NCBI RefSeq assembly: GCF_000427785.1
Contig: NZ_ATYR01000021.1
Span: 1-64,000, forward strand
Source: Massilia alkalitolerans DSM 17462
GTDB taxonomy: Bacteria > Pseudomonadota > Gammaproteobacteria > Burkholderiales > Burkholderiaceae_D
Direction of reading: 5' to 3'
Length of the DNA: 64,000 nt
This document shows, piece after piece, positions 16,301 through 26,200 of the stretch. Below the pieces are notes generated by a model, which was not told where the DNA came from, searched no databases, and saw nothing but the letters and a program-made list of their open reading frames with translations. Each line of letters begins with the position of its first letter. The stretch's first letter is position 1. The position numbers were made by a program, and so were the translations under genes.

Positions 16301-18201
16301 TGGACGATATGCTCAAGGACTTCGTCGTCGAGGCGATGGACCTTGCGGTGAATGTTGAAGAACATTTGCTGCGCCTCGAACGCGATCCGGACAACAAGGA
16401 AACCCTGAATGCGGTGTTCCGTTCCTTCCACACGATCAAGGGCGGCGCCGGCTTCATGGGCCTGCCCGCGCTGGTCGCCGCCTGCCACCTGACCGAGAAC
16501 CTGTTCGACGCCCTGCGCACCGGCGCCGCGCCGGTGACGCCGCTGGCGATCGAAGCCGCGCTCGAGGCCTCGGGCTTCGTGGCGGACCAGCTCAATGACC
16601 TGAACAACGGCACCCCGCCGGAAAGCCTGGCGCAAATGCCGGAAGCCCTCGAACGCATCCTGAAGGACGCGATCGAAGGCAAGGGCGCGACCAGCGCGCC
16701 GGCAGCCGCGCCGGCGCCTGTGGCCGCACCGGCACCCACCGTGGCCGCCCCGGTTGCGGCAGCGCCGGCCGCCGCCTCGGCTCCGGTTCCGGCCGCTGGC
16801 GAAGATGGCCTGGACTGGGTCGGCATGTACAACGCCGTGGTGCCTGCGGGCTCCGCGATTGCGGCCGGATCGGCCGTGGCCGCTGCGCCTGCCGTCGCCG
16901 CGCCTGCCGCCGCGTCCGTCGCTGAAGCCACGCCGGCTGCGAAACAGGGCGGCTGGGATGGCGTCGATCGCCGCCAGAACGACAAGGTCGCCGATGCGCG
17001 CGCCGCCGCGGCCCCGGCCAAGGACGAAAGCATCCGTATCGATGCGGTCAAGCTCGACGCGCTGCTGGAAGTGGCGGGCGAATCGGTGCAGGCCGCCAAC
17101 CAGGCCGCCGTGCTGCTCGAGCGCCTGCAGCAGTTCAAGTTCGAAGGTCCGGCCGCCGCCCTGATGGCAACGCTCACCGAGACCCTGGAACGCGCCTCGC
17201 GCTACTCGGCCGAACTGCAGCGCGCCACGCTGGCGACCCGCATGCAGCCGGTGGGCCGCCTGTTCCAGAAATTCCCGCGCCTGGTGCGCGAACTGGCCAA
17301 GGACCTCGGCAAGGACGTCGAGCTGACCATCGAAGGCGCCGAGACCGAAGTCGACCGCGTCGTGGTGGACAGCCTGTACGACCCGCTGGTGCACATGCTG
17401 AGGAACGCCCTGGACCACGGCGTCGAGTCGCCGGAAGAGCGCGTCGCCGCCGGCAAGCCGGCCAAGGCCTTCATCCTGCTCAAGGCGTGGCAGGAAGCCA
17501 ACAGCGTCATGATCGTGCTGCAGGACGACGGCAAGGGCATGGACCCGGTCAAGCTGCGCCGCAAGGCGATCGACAAGGGCCTGATCGGCGAGAACGGCGC
17601 CCCCAACGACGACGACGCCTACCAGCTGGTGTTCCTGCCGGGCTTCTCGACCAAGGAAGTGGCTTCCTCGGTGTCGGGCCGCGGCGTGGGCATGGACGTG
17701 GTCAAGACGGCGGTCGAAAAGAACCGCGGCGCGATCCGCATCGATTCTTCGCTCGGCCATGGCACCAAGTTCGCGATCCGCCTGCCGATCGAACTGTCGA
17801 TCGTCCCGACCATGCTGGTGTCGACCTCGGGCGCCTCGCTGGCGCTGCCGATGGCCGTCGTCGAGCGCGTTGTCGAGCTGCCGGAAGAGTTCCAGTGCGT
17901 GGGCGGAGCCCCGGTGCTGAAGGACCAGGGACGCCCGCTGCCGGTGCGTTCGCTGGCCCTGGCGCTGGGCTACGAAGCCTGCTCGGAACGCGTCGGCATC
18001 GTCATCAACGCCCCGCAGCCCTACATCCTGGCGGTGAACGCCGTGGACGGCACGGCCGACCTGGTGATCAAACCGATGACCGCGCTGTCGGTCGAAGGCA
18101 TCACCGGTACCGCGCGCTCGGCCGAAGGCGAACTGGTGCTGGTGGTCGGCCTGTCCTTCCTGATGGACGGCGGCCGTTCGAACGTGCGCCTGGCCGCGTA
18201 G
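16300..18201 (+). CDS. cheA: Chemotaxis histidine kinase CheA
   Basis: 633 residues. P1 Hpt domain: FHTIKGGAGF with His44 as phosphorylation site. About 110 residues of Ala/Pro linker replace a recognisable P2 (CheY-binding) domain. P3 dimerisation is at about 240-310, P4 kinase shows the N-box VHMLRNALDHGVESP, G1 DDGKGMD and G2 GRGVGMDVVK, and the CheW-like P5 lies at about 500-630 (PLPVRSLALALGYE...). It is paired only with cheZ; no cheW, cheY, cheR, cheB or receptor gene is nearby. It could serve flagellar chemotaxis in trans or another output. A terminator follows. Confidence 0.9.
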   Translation: MDDMLKDFVVEAMDLAVNVEEHLLRLERDPDNKETLNAVFRSFHTIKGGAGFMGLPALVAACHLTENLFDALRTGAAPVTPLAIEAALEASGFVADQLNDLNNGTPPESLAQMPEALERILKDAIEGKGATSAPAAAPAPVAAPAPTVAAPVAAAPAAASAPVPAAGEDGLDWVGMYNAVVPAGSAIAAGSAVAAAPAVAAPAAASVAEATPAAKQGGWDGVDRRQNDKVADARAAAAPAKDESIRIDAVKLDALLEVAGESVQAANQAAVLLERLQQFKFEGPAAALMATLTETLERASRYSAELQRATLATRMQPVGRLFQKFPRLVRELAKDLGKDVELTIEGAETEVDRVVVDSLYDPLVHMLRNALDHGVESPEERVAAGKPAKAFILLKAWQEANSVMIVLQDDGKGMDPVKLRRKAIDKGLIGENGAPNDDDAYQLVFLPGFSTKEVASSVSGRGVGMDVVKTAVEKNRGAIRIDSSLGHGTKFAIRLPIELSIVPTMLVSTSGASLALPMAVVERVVELPEEFQCVGGAPVLKDQGRPLPVRSLALALGYEACSERVGIVINAPQPYILAVNAVDGTADLVIKPMTALSVEGITGTARSAEGELVLVVGLSFLMDGGRSNVRLAA

Positions 18202-18260
18202 GTAATTACCGCAGTGCGCAAGGCGGCCAGTGCGCCGCTCTGTGACAAAATCGCATACAA

Positions 18261-18292
18261 AAGCCTGAGCTTCCCCGCTCAGGCTTTTTTTT
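18261..18292 (+). terminator. Intrinsic terminator after cheA
   Basis: AAGCCTGAGC and GCTCAGGCTT form a 10-bp stem with a TTCCCC loop, followed by an eight-T run. It separates the che operon from the leu operon. Confidence 0.93.
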
Positions 18293-18331
18293 ATTTGCAT
18301 GCTGAGTTGTCTATGCAAATAATATTTGCAT
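18291..18331. promoter_or_regulatory. Triple ATTTGCAT inverted motif upstream of leuC
   Basis: TTATTTGCAT (18291-18300), ATGCAAATAA (18313-18322) and ATTTGCAT (18324-18331) give two mutually exclusive pairings. They lie upstream of the probable leu promoter, so they are more likely protein-binding sites than an RNA switch. A LysR-type regulator such as LeuO or an Lrp-like protein could bind here; this is inference. Confidence 0.5.
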
Positions 18332-18395
18332 ACTTTCGACTTGATTGGCAGAAAAATGCGTTGCCCCGGCTTGGTGCGGCAGTGCACAATTATGG

Positions 18396-18401
18396 CATAA
18401 T
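18396..18401 (+). promoter_or_regulatory. Probable -10 box of the leu operon promoter
   Basis: CATAAT preceded by TG one base upstream (TGGCATAAT, extended -10). No good -35 is seen; TTGGTG upstream has a 19-base spacer. Transcription would begin about 40 bases before the leuC ATG. The short leader has a CCCC/GGGG hairpin and no leucine-rich leader peptide. Confidence 0.45.
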
Positions 18402-18447
18402 CAAAAATCGTCCCCGCATAAGGGGTACCGCGTTCACCGGATAGACC

Positions 18448-19848
18448 ATGCAAAAAACGCTCTACGACAAACTCTGGGATTCCCATGTCGTGCGTGCCGA
18501 CGCCGATGGCACCACAGTCCTCTATATCGATCGCCACCTGGTGCACGAAGTCACCAGTCCGCAAGCCTTCGAAGGCCTGCGCGAAGCAGGGCGCGGACTA
18601 TGGCGTACCTCGGCCAACCTGGCCGTGGCCGACCACAACGTGCCGACCACCGACCGCGCCCACGGCATCGCCGACCCGACCTCGCGCCTGCAGGTCGAAA
18701 CCCTGGACGGCAACGCCAGGAGCTTCGGCCTGACCTACTTCGACATGAACGACAAGCGCCAGGGCATCGTCCACGTGATCGGCCCGGAGCAGGGCGCCAC
18801 GCTGCCCGGCATGACCGTGGTCTGCGGCGACTCGCACACCAGCACCCATGGCGCCTTCGGCTGCCTGGCGCACGGCATCGGCACCTCGGAAGTCGAACAC
18901 GTGCTGGCCACCCAGACCCTGCTTGCCAAGAAATCGAAATCGATGCTGGTGCAGGTCGAGGGCGAACTGCCGCCGGGCGTGACCGCCAAGGACATCGTGC
19001 TGGCCGTGATCGGCAAGATCGGCACCGCCGGCGGCACCGGCTACGCCATCGAATTCGGCGGCTCGACCATCCGCGCCCTGTCGATGGAAGGCCGCATGAC
19101 GGTCTGTAACATGGCGATCGAAGCGGGCGCGCGCGCCGGCATGGTCGCGGTGGACGACACCACCATCGACTACGTCAAGGGCCGTCCGTTCTCGCCCAAG
19201 GGCGAGCAGTGGAGCCAAGCGGTCGCCTACTGGCGCACCCTGCACTCGGACGAAGGCGCCGTGTTCGACACGGTCGTGGAGCTCGACGCAGCGGAGATCC
19301 GCCCGCAGGTCACCTGGGGCACCTCGCCCGAGATGGTGGTTTCCGTGGACGGCCGCGTGCCCGATCCGCGCGAGGAAAGCGACGCCGTGCGCCGCGGCGC
19401 CATCGAAAAGGCCCTGGCCTACATGGACCTGGCGCCGAACACCCCGATCGACCAGATCAAGATCGACAAGGTCTTCATCGGCTCCTGCACCAACTCGCGC
19501 ATCGAAGACCTGCGCGCCGCCGCCGAGGTCGTGCGCGGCCGCCGGCGCGCCGCCAACGTCAAGCTGGCGATGGTGGTGCCGGGCTCGGGCCTGGTGAAGG
19601 AGCAGGCCGAGCGCGAAGGCCTCGACCGCATCTTCAAGGAAGCCGGCTTCGAATGGCGCGAGCCGGGCTGCTCGATGTGCCTGGCCATGAACGCCGACCG
19701 CCTGGAGCCGGGCGAGCGCTGCGCCTCGACCTCGAACCGCAACTTCGAGGGACGCCAGGGGCAGGGCGGCCGCACCCACCTGGTCTCGCCGGCCATGGCC
19801 GCCGCCGCGGGAATCGCCGGCCACTTTGTCGACGTACGCGCCTTCTAG
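18448..19848 (+). CDS. leuC: 3-isopropylmalate dehydratase large subunit
   Basis: 466 residues, family standard. It isomerises 2-isopropylmalate to 3-isopropylmalate with LeuD, in leucine biosynthesis. Iron-sulfur cluster cysteines are seen in GSCTNSR and EPGCSMCLAMN, and VVCGDSHTSTHGAFG is the typical active-site stretch. It opens an operon leuC-(entericidin)-leuD-leuB-asd in the cytoplasm. Confidence 0.97.
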   Translation: MQKTLYDKLWDSHVVRADADGTTVLYIDRHLVHEVTSPQAFEGLREAGRGLWRTSANLAVADHNVPTTDRAHGIADPTSRLQVETLDGNARSFGLTYFDMNDKRQGIVHVIGPEQGATLPGMTVVCGDSHTSTHGAFGCLAHGIGTSEVEHVLATQTLLAKKSKSMLVQVEGELPPGVTAKDIVLAVIGKIGTAGGTGYAIEFGGSTIRALSMEGRMTVCNMAIEAGARAGMVAVDDTTIDYVKGRPFSPKGEQWSQAVAYWRTLHSDEGAVFDTVVELDAAEIRPQVTWGTSPEMVVSVDGRVPDPREESDAVRRGAIEKALAYMDLAPNTPIDQIKIDKVFIGSCTNSRIEDLRAAAEVVRGRRRAANVKLAMVVPGSGLVKEQAEREGLDRIFKEAGFEWREPGCSMCLAMNADRLEPGERCASTSNRNFEGRQGQGGRTHLVSPAMAAAAGIAGHFVDVRAF

Positions 19849-19885
19849 AGCGTTAATACCGTTTTAACCGTACTACAGGAACATC

Positions 19886-20008
19886 ATGAAGAAAATAATC
19901 GCACTCACCCTGACCGCCATCGTCCTCACCGGCTGCAACACCATCTCGGGCATTGGCAAGGACGTGCAGAAGGTCGGCCAGGTCGTCACCAGCGCCGGCG
20001 GCAAATAA
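19886..20008 (+). CDS. Entericidin A/B-family small lipoprotein
   Basis: 40 residues. MKKIIALTLTAIVLTGCNTI has a lipoprotein signal with lipobox LTGC; the mature part, about 24 residues ending in QKVGQVVTSAGGK, is the amphipathic entericidin type (GIGKDVQKVG). CAGGA five bases before the ATG serves as ribosome site. It lies between leuC and leuD, a position also seen in other Betaproteobacteria as far as I recall. Entericidins act at the envelope, one as a bacteriolytic peptide and its pair as antidote; here only one member is present. Confidence 0.88.
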   Translation: MKKIIALTLTAIVLTGCNTISGIGKDVQKVGQVVTSAGGK

Positions 20009-20036
20009 CATTCTAGAAAAGGGAGCCGGAGCGGCC

Positions 20037-20684
20037 ATGGATAAATTCACCGTACACGAAGGCGTGGTGGCGCCGCTGGATCGCGCCAACGTCGACACCG
20101 ACGCCATCATTCCGAAGCAGTTCCTGAAATCGATCCGCCGCACCGGCTTCGGCCCGAATCTATTCGACGAGTGGCGCTACCTGGACCACGGCGAGCCGGG
20201 CCAGGATTGCAGCACCCGCCCGCTCAACCCGGACTTCGTGCTGAACCAGCCGCGCTACGCGGGCGCCTCGATCCTGCTGGCGCGCAAGAACTTCGGTTGC
20301 GGCTCCTCGCGCGAGCACGCGCCCTGGGCCCTGCAGCAGTATGGCTTCCGCGCCATCGTGGCGCCGAGCTTCGCCGACATCTTCTTCAACAACTGCTACA
20401 AGAGCGGCCTGCTGCCGATCGTCCTGTCGGAAGAAGAGGTGGATGGGCTGTTCAAGGCGGTGGAGGCGAATCCGGGCTTCACGCTGGTGGTGGACCTGGA
20501 AAAGCAGCGCGTCGGCACCCAGGACGGCAGCATCTCCTACGGCTTCGCCATCGACGACTTCCGCAAGTACTGCCTGCTGAACGGCCTGGACGACATCGGC
20601 CTGACCCTGCGCCATGCCGACGACATCCGCGCCTTCGAGCAGCGCCACCTGGCAGCCCAGCCGTGGCTGGCCAACACGATCTGA
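20037..20684 (+). CDS. leuD: 3-isopropylmalate dehydratase small subunit
   Basis: 215 residues starting MDKFTVHEGVVAPLDRANVD, the usual N-terminus. The swivel domain motif NFGCGSSREHAPWAL is present. It completes the LeuCD isomerase. GGGAGCCGGAG precedes the ATG. A longer in-frame reading from 19953 runs into the entericidin gene and is rejected. Confidence 0.97.
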   Translation: MDKFTVHEGVVAPLDRANVDTDAIIPKQFLKSIRRTGFGPNLFDEWRYLDHGEPGQDCSTRPLNPDFVLNQPRYAGASILLARKNFGCGSSREHAPWALQQYGFRAIVAPSFADIFFNNCYKSGLLPIVLSEEEVDGLFKAVEANPGFTLVVDLEKQRVGTQDGSISYGFAIDDFRKYCLLNGLDDIGLTLRHADDIRAFEQRHLAAQPWLANTI

Positions 20685-20698
20685 TAAAGAGAGACCGC

Positions 20699-21769
20699 AT
20701 GAAAATCGCAATCCTGCCGGGTGACGGCATCGGCCCGGAGATCATGGACCAGGCGGTCAAGGTCCTGAACGCCCTCGGCGAGCCCTTCGAGATGGAAAGC
20801 GCCCAGGTCGGCGGCGCCGGCTACGCGGCCCACGGCCACCCGCTGCCGGAAGGCACGCTGAAGCTGGCGAAGGAAGCCGACGCGGTGCTGTTCGGCGCCG
20901 TCGGCGACTACAAGTACGACACGCTCGAGCGCGCGCTGCGCCCGGAGCAGGCCATCCTCGGCCTGCGCCGCGAACTCGGCCTGTTCGCCAACCTGCGTCC
21001 GGCCATCCTGTACCCGGAACTCGCGGGCGCCTCGACGCTCAAACCCGAGGTCGTCTCGGGCCTGGACATCCTGATCATCCGCGAGCTGACCGGCGACATC
21101 TATTTCGGCAAGCCGCGCGGCGTGCGCGAATGCCCGGACGGGCCATTCGCCGGCCAGCGCGAGGGCTTCGACACCATGCGCTATGCCGAAGGCGAGATCC
21201 GCCGCATCGCCCACGTGGCTTTCCAGGCCGCGCGCAAGCGCGACCGCCGCGTGACCAGCGTCGACAAGGCCAACGTGCTGGAAACCTTCCAGTTCTGGCG
21301 CGACATCGTCACCGAGGTGCACAAGGAATACCAGGACGTCGAGCTCGAGCACATGTACGTCGACAACGCGGCGATGCAGCTGGTGCGCGCGCCGAAGAAG
21401 TTCGACGTCATCGTGACCGGCAACATGTTCGGCGATATCCTGTCGGATGCCGCCGCCATGCTCACCGGTTCGATCGGCATGCTGCCCTCGGCCTCGCTCG
21501 ACGCCAACAACAAGGGCCTGTACGAGCCCTCGCACGGCTCGGCGCCGGACATCGCCGGCCAGGGCGTGGCCAATCCGCTGGCGACCATCCTGTCCGCCGC
21601 GATGATGCTGCGCTTTACGTTCGGGCGTACCGAACAGGCCGACCGCATCGAGAACGCGGTCAAGCGCGTGCTGGCCCAGGGCCTGCGCACCTCCGACATT
21701 TACGAAGCAGGTACCAATAAGGTCGGTACCGAAGACATGGGCAACGCGGTCGTCGCGGCCCTCCAATAA
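20699..21769 (+). CDS. leuB: 3-isopropylmalate dehydrogenase
   Basis: 356 residues, starting MKIAILPGDGIGPEIMDQAV. It oxidises and decarboxylates 3-isopropylmalate using NAD. Signatures include GDGIGPE, the decarboxylating dehydrogenase block NMFGDILSDAAAML with metal-binding Asp, and the NAD site EPSHGSAPDIAG. 14 bases after leuD. Confidence 0.97.
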   Translation: MKIAILPGDGIGPEIMDQAVKVLNALGEPFEMESAQVGGAGYAAHGHPLPEGTLKLAKEADAVLFGAVGDYKYDTLERALRPEQAILGLRRELGLFANLRPAILYPELAGASTLKPEVVSGLDILIIRELTGDIYFGKPRGVRECPDGPFAGQREGFDTMRYAEGEIRRIAHVAFQAARKRDRRVTSVDKANVLETFQFWRDIVTEVHKEYQDVELEHMYVDNAAMQLVRAPKKFDVIVTGNMFGDILSDAAAMLTGSIGMLPSASLDANNKGLYEPSHGSAPDIAGQGVANPLATILSAAMMLRFTFGRTEQADRIENAVKRVLAQGLRTSDIYEAGTNKVGTEDMGNAVVAALQ

Positions 21770-21791
21770 TTCACATTCCAAGGAAAGCAAA

Positions 21792-22919
21792 ATGAAACTA
21801 GTAGGCCTGGTTGGCTGGCGCGGCATGGTGGGCTCGGTCCTGATGCAGCGCATGCAGGAAGAGGGCGATTTCGACCACATCGAGCCGGTGTTCTTCACCA
21901 CCTCGAACCCGGGCGGCGCCGCGCCGAAGATGGCGAAGAACGAAACCACCCTGAAAAGCGCGACCGACATCGCCGAACTGTCCAAGTGCGAGATCATCAT
22001 CTCCTGCCAGGGCGGCGACTACACGACCGAAGTGTTCCCGAAGCTGCGCGCCAGCGGCTGGAACGGTTACTGGATCGACGCCGCCTCGACCCTGCGCATG
22101 AACGACGACGCCGTCATCGTGCTCGACCCGGTCAACAAGGAAGTCATCAAGAACGCCATGTCGCGCGGCGTGAAGAACTTCATCGGCGGTAACTGCACCG
22201 TGTCGTGCATGCTGATCGGCCTGGGCGGCCTGTTCGAGCAGGGCCTGGTCGAATGGATGACCTCCATGACCTATCAGGCGGCATCGGGCGGCGGCGCCCA
22301 GCACATGCGCGAGCTGCTGACCCAGTTCGGCACCATCAACGGCGCCGTCAAGCCGCTGCTGGACGACCCGGCCTCGGCCATCCTCGAGATCGACCGTACC
22401 GTGCTGGCAACCCAGCATGGCCTCTCCCTTGATGAAACCAAGCAGTTCGGCGTGCCGCTGGCCGGCAACCTGATTCCGTGGATCGACAAGGACCTGGGCA
22501 ACGGCCAGTCGAAGGAAGAGTGGAAGGCCGGCGCCGAGACCAACAAGATCCTCGGCCGCGGCGAAGGTTTCGGTTCCAGGGCGATTCCGGTGGACGGCCT
22601 GTGCGTGCGCATCGGCGCAATGCGCTGCCACTCGCAGGCGCTGACCATCAAGCTGACCAAGGATGTGCCGCTCGACGAGATCAACGACATCATCGCCTCG
22701 CACAACCAGTGGGTGAAAGTGGTGCCGAACACCCGCGAAGCCTCGATGCGCGACCTGTCGCCGGCCGCCGTCACCGGTGGACTGGGCATCCCGGTCGGCC
22801 GCCTGCGCAAGATGTCGATGGGTAATGATTACCTGTCGGCCTTCACCGTCGGCGACCAGCTGCTGTGGGGCGCGGCCGAGCCGCTGCGCCGCATGCTGCG
22901 CATCGTGCTGGACAAGTAA
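21792..22919 (+). CDS. asd: Aspartate-semialdehyde dehydrogenase
   Basis: 375 residues, the Proteobacterial long form. It reduces aspartyl phosphate on the way to lysine, threonine, methionine and diaminopimelate. NADP motif VGWRGMVGSVLMQRM, catalytic Cys in GGNCTVSCM, and substrate-binding Arg/His region AMRCHSQAL. AAGGAAAG lies before the ATG. Last gene of the leu operon; copy B of the dispersed repeat begins two bases after its stop codon. Confidence 0.97.
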   Translation: MKLVGLVGWRGMVGSVLMQRMQEEGDFDHIEPVFFTTSNPGGAAPKMAKNETTLKSATDIAELSKCEIIISCQGGDYTTEVFPKLRASGWNGYWIDAASTLRMNDDAVIVLDPVNKEVIKNAMSRGVKNFIGGNCTVSCMLIGLGGLFEQGLVEWMTSMTYQAASGGGAQHMRELLTQFGTINGAVKPLLDDPASAILEIDRTVLATQHGLSLDETKQFGVPLAGNLIPWIDKDLGNGQSKEEWKAGAETNKILGRGEGFGSRAIPVDGLCVRIGAMRCHSQALTIKLTKDVPLDEINDIIASHNQWVKVVPNTREASMRDLSPAAVTGGLGIPVGRLRKMSMGNDYLSAFTVGDQLLWGAAEPLRRMLRIVLDK

Positions 22920-23228
22920 CCGTAGGGTGGGCGGGTCTCCCGCCCACGCGGTGATAGGCGACGGCAAGATCATCGAGCTCGACGACGGAACCACGACCAA
23001 TCACCGCCCCTCACCGTGTTGGCAGCCTTGCCACACCTGCTGTAATAGTGCTAAGCGCTTGTAATCAAACGCTATCGAACACTCCCCGCATCGGTCATTC
23101 TGGCCACATATCTCCAGCTCCCTCGACAAGCTTGTGCGCTGGGAGCTTGCATGCTCCAGAGCATGATGATATGTTGAGACTCCTGGGAAATCGTCTTTCC
23201 TCTGGCCAACTTTCTCTCACTGCCGATT
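22920..23228. other. Intergenic region asd-fimV
   Basis: 309 bases: repeat copy B (22921-22957), then unmarked sequence, then two hairpins ahead of fimV: AGCTCCC/GGGAGCT (23116-23147) and the compact CATGCTC-CA-GAGCATG (23150-23165, approximate). No promoter boxes stand out and no extra gene is supported. Confidence 0.5.
22921..22957. repeat. GTAGGGTGGGC dispersed repeat, copy B (left part only)
   Basis: CGTAGGGTGGGCGGG followed by TCTCCCGCCCACGCGGTGATAG. It matches the left 37 bases of copy A with three or four substitutions, all compatible with keeping the small GGGC/GCCC hairpin. The right half is absent. Confidence 0.7.
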
Positions 23229-26200
23229 ATGCATTTTCCTCACCGTCCTCCGCTCATGGCATTTGCGCTGAAATCAGTCACCGCGGCCGTGGCAACTGCC
23301 GTGCTCCTGTCGTCCGCCGCCTCGGCTGCGGGCCTCGGGAAGCTGACGGTGCTGTCGGCACTCGGCCAGCCGCTGCGTGCCGAAATCGAACTGACGACGA
23401 CCGCCGGCGAGGATGCATCGAGCCTGGCAGTGAAGCTGGCCTCGCCGGAAGCCTTTCGCGCGGCCAACATCGAATTCAACCCGGCCCTGCTGTCGCTGCG
23501 CTTCAATGTCGAGCAGCGCGCCGGCCGCCAGTTCATCCGCGTTTCCTCGACCCAGCCGCTGAACGAGCCCTTCGTCGACATGCTGATCGAGCTGTCGTGG
23601 AACAGCGGCCGCCTGGTGCGCGAGTACACCTTCCTGCTCGACCCGGCCGAACTGCGTAACACCCAGCCGGCCCAGGCGGCGGCCGAGACCCGCCCGGCAG
23701 CGGCCCAGCCGTCCGCGCCGCTTGCCCAGCCGCGTCCAGCGGTGCCGCAGCCGGCAGCGCCGGTCACGCAACAGCCGCAGCAGGCCCAGCAGGCTCCGGC
23801 GCCGCGCGCTGCCGCGCCTGCAGCTGCCGCGGCCGAGACCCCTTCGAGCTACCGCGTGCGCCAGGGCGACACCCTGGGCAAGATCGCCGCCAAGCTCAAG
23901 CCTGCCGACATCTCGCTCGACATGATGCTGGTGGCGCTGTACCGCGCCAATCCGGACGCCTTCATCGGCAACAACATGAACCGCCTGAAGTCGGGCCAGA
24001 TCCTGTCGGTGCCGGATTCCGGCGCAATTCGGGGCAGCGGCAGCGGCGACGCCGAGGCGCGCGGCATCGTGGTCGCGCACGCGGCCGACTTCAACGCCTA
24101 CCGCAACAAGCTGGCAGGGCAGGTGGCCAACGCCGCTCCGCAGCGTACGCCGCAGGCCGGCCAGAGCGCGGCCGGCAAGATCAGCGCCAAGGTCGAGGAA
24201 CGCCCGACCGCCGCCAACGAATCGCAGGACCAGCTGCGCCTGTCGAAAGCCACCCAGGCGGCCACCGGCGCGCAAGGCGCAGCCACGGCGAGCGCCGAAG
24301 ACAGCATCGCGCGCGAGCGCGAACTGGAGCAGGCCCAGGCCCGCGTCAAGGAACTCGAGAAGAACGTCAACGAGCTGGAACAGCTGATGACGGTGAAGAG
24401 CCGTTCCGGCAGCGAAGTGCAGAACGCCGCCGCGGCGGGCGCCGTCGCCGGCGCCGCCACCGCCACGCCCGCCGCACCGGCAGCCAAGCCGGCCGCGCAG
24501 GCCAAGCCGGCAGCGCCGGCCGAGCCCAAGCCCGCGGAGAAGGGCTTCGCCGATACCCTGATGGACAACATCAATGTCGTCGCCGCCGGCGCCGCCATCC
24601 TGCTGCTGGGCGCGCTGGGCATCTCGCAGCGCCGCCGGAAAAAGCAGGACGGCGCCAAGGCCGTCGTCGCCGAGCCCTCGGTGCTGGGCGTGCCGACCCA
24701 GGGGGCGCACTCGCTGTTCGCGGAAGCGGGCGGCCAGAGCGTCGACACCAGCAACAGCGTGTTCAATTCCAGCTTCGCCCCGTCGGCCTCGCAGCTCGAC
24801 ACCAATGAAGTCGACCCGGTCGCGGAAGCCGACGTCTACATCGCCTACGGCCGCGACGCCCAGGCCGAGGAGATCCTGAAGGAAGCGCTGCGCACCCATC
24901 CGGAACGCCATGCCGTGCGCCTGAAGCTGCTCGAGATCTATGCCGCCCGCAAGGACCTGCGCGCCTTCGAGACCCAGGCCAGCGAGCTGTACAGCATGAC
25001 GCGCGGCTTGGGTGACGAGTGGGCCCAGGCGGCCGCGCTGGGCCTGAGTATCGACCCGTCCAATCCGCTGTATGCCGCTGCCGCCGGCGCGGCGCCGGTC
25101 ATGCCGACCCCGAGCCCGCAGGAGCGCGACCAGCAGTCGCTGCTGTCGCAGCAGCTCGAAGCCTCGTTCCGCGGTGGGGCCCCGATGGCGGCCCTCGGCG
25201 CAGGCGCCATGGCCGGTGCGGCCTACGCTGCGATGGACCACGACGAGCAGCAGGACGCGACTGCCGTGCCGGAATCCGATGTGCTCGCCGCTCCGGTGGC
25301 CGAGCAGCGCCTCGATGACAACTCGCTCGATTTCGACCTCGGCGGCCTGAGCTTCAAACCGGTCGCCAGCACCGAACCGATCGCCATGGCCGGCCCCGGC
25401 CGCGACGCCGCGCTTGACGACACCGCCGTGCCGGACCTCGACTTCGCGCTCGATCCGATCACGCCGCCCGACCTCACCGCCGCGCCTGCACCCGCCGGCG
25501 AAGAGCCCTTCGACCTCGCCTTCGACATGAGCTTCGGCGAGCCGGAAACCGCCGCAGCCGTCCCGGGCTCCACGGACCGCGACGCCGCAGTGGCGAACCA
25601 CGACATGGCCGGCCTGGCCGCCGAATTCGACCTGCCGCCGCTGCCCGCGGTCGACGAAGACGAGGTGCCGGCGCTGGCCACGGCCGCCGCCGAAGAGGAC
25701 CCGCTGTTCGACCTCGACACCATGGACTTCGGCCTGCCGCCTGCCGCGGCAACGCCCGCCGCCGTGGCCGAGGCGACCCCGTTCCACGAAGAAGTGCCCG
25801 CCATCCTCGGCGCAACGGCGACCTCGAACGGTGCGGACGATCCGCTGTTCGACCTCGATACCATGGACTTCGGCAGCCCGGCCGTGCCGAGCGCCGCGCC
25901 GAGCCTGTCCCAGCCTGCGGTCGAGCCCTTCGAGTTCGACGCGCCGCCGGCGGCTGCAGCCAGCCCGGCCGCCGACGAAGACCCGTTCGCCCTGGACGAG
26001 TTCCCTGCGACCGCGGCTGCCGCCGCGCCGATGGAACCGAGCTTCGACCTGGCCGACATCGACCTCGACCTGCCGTCCTTCGAGCAGCCCGCAGTGAGCA
26101 CGGCGGACCTGCCGGTGCCGGGCGAGGCACTCGAGCCGGCTGCGCTGTCGCCGGAGCACATGGAAATGGAAACCAAGCTCGATCTCGCGATCGCCTACCA

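Noticed and set aside
18291..18447. Leucine attenuator or T-box ahead of leuC
   Set aside because: No leader peptide with leucine codons and no T-box consensus; the inverted motifs lie upstream of the likely -10.
19953..20036. Longer leuD reading frame
   Set aside because: It begins inside the entericidin gene; the standard LeuD start MDKFTVHEG at 20037 has a ribosome site.
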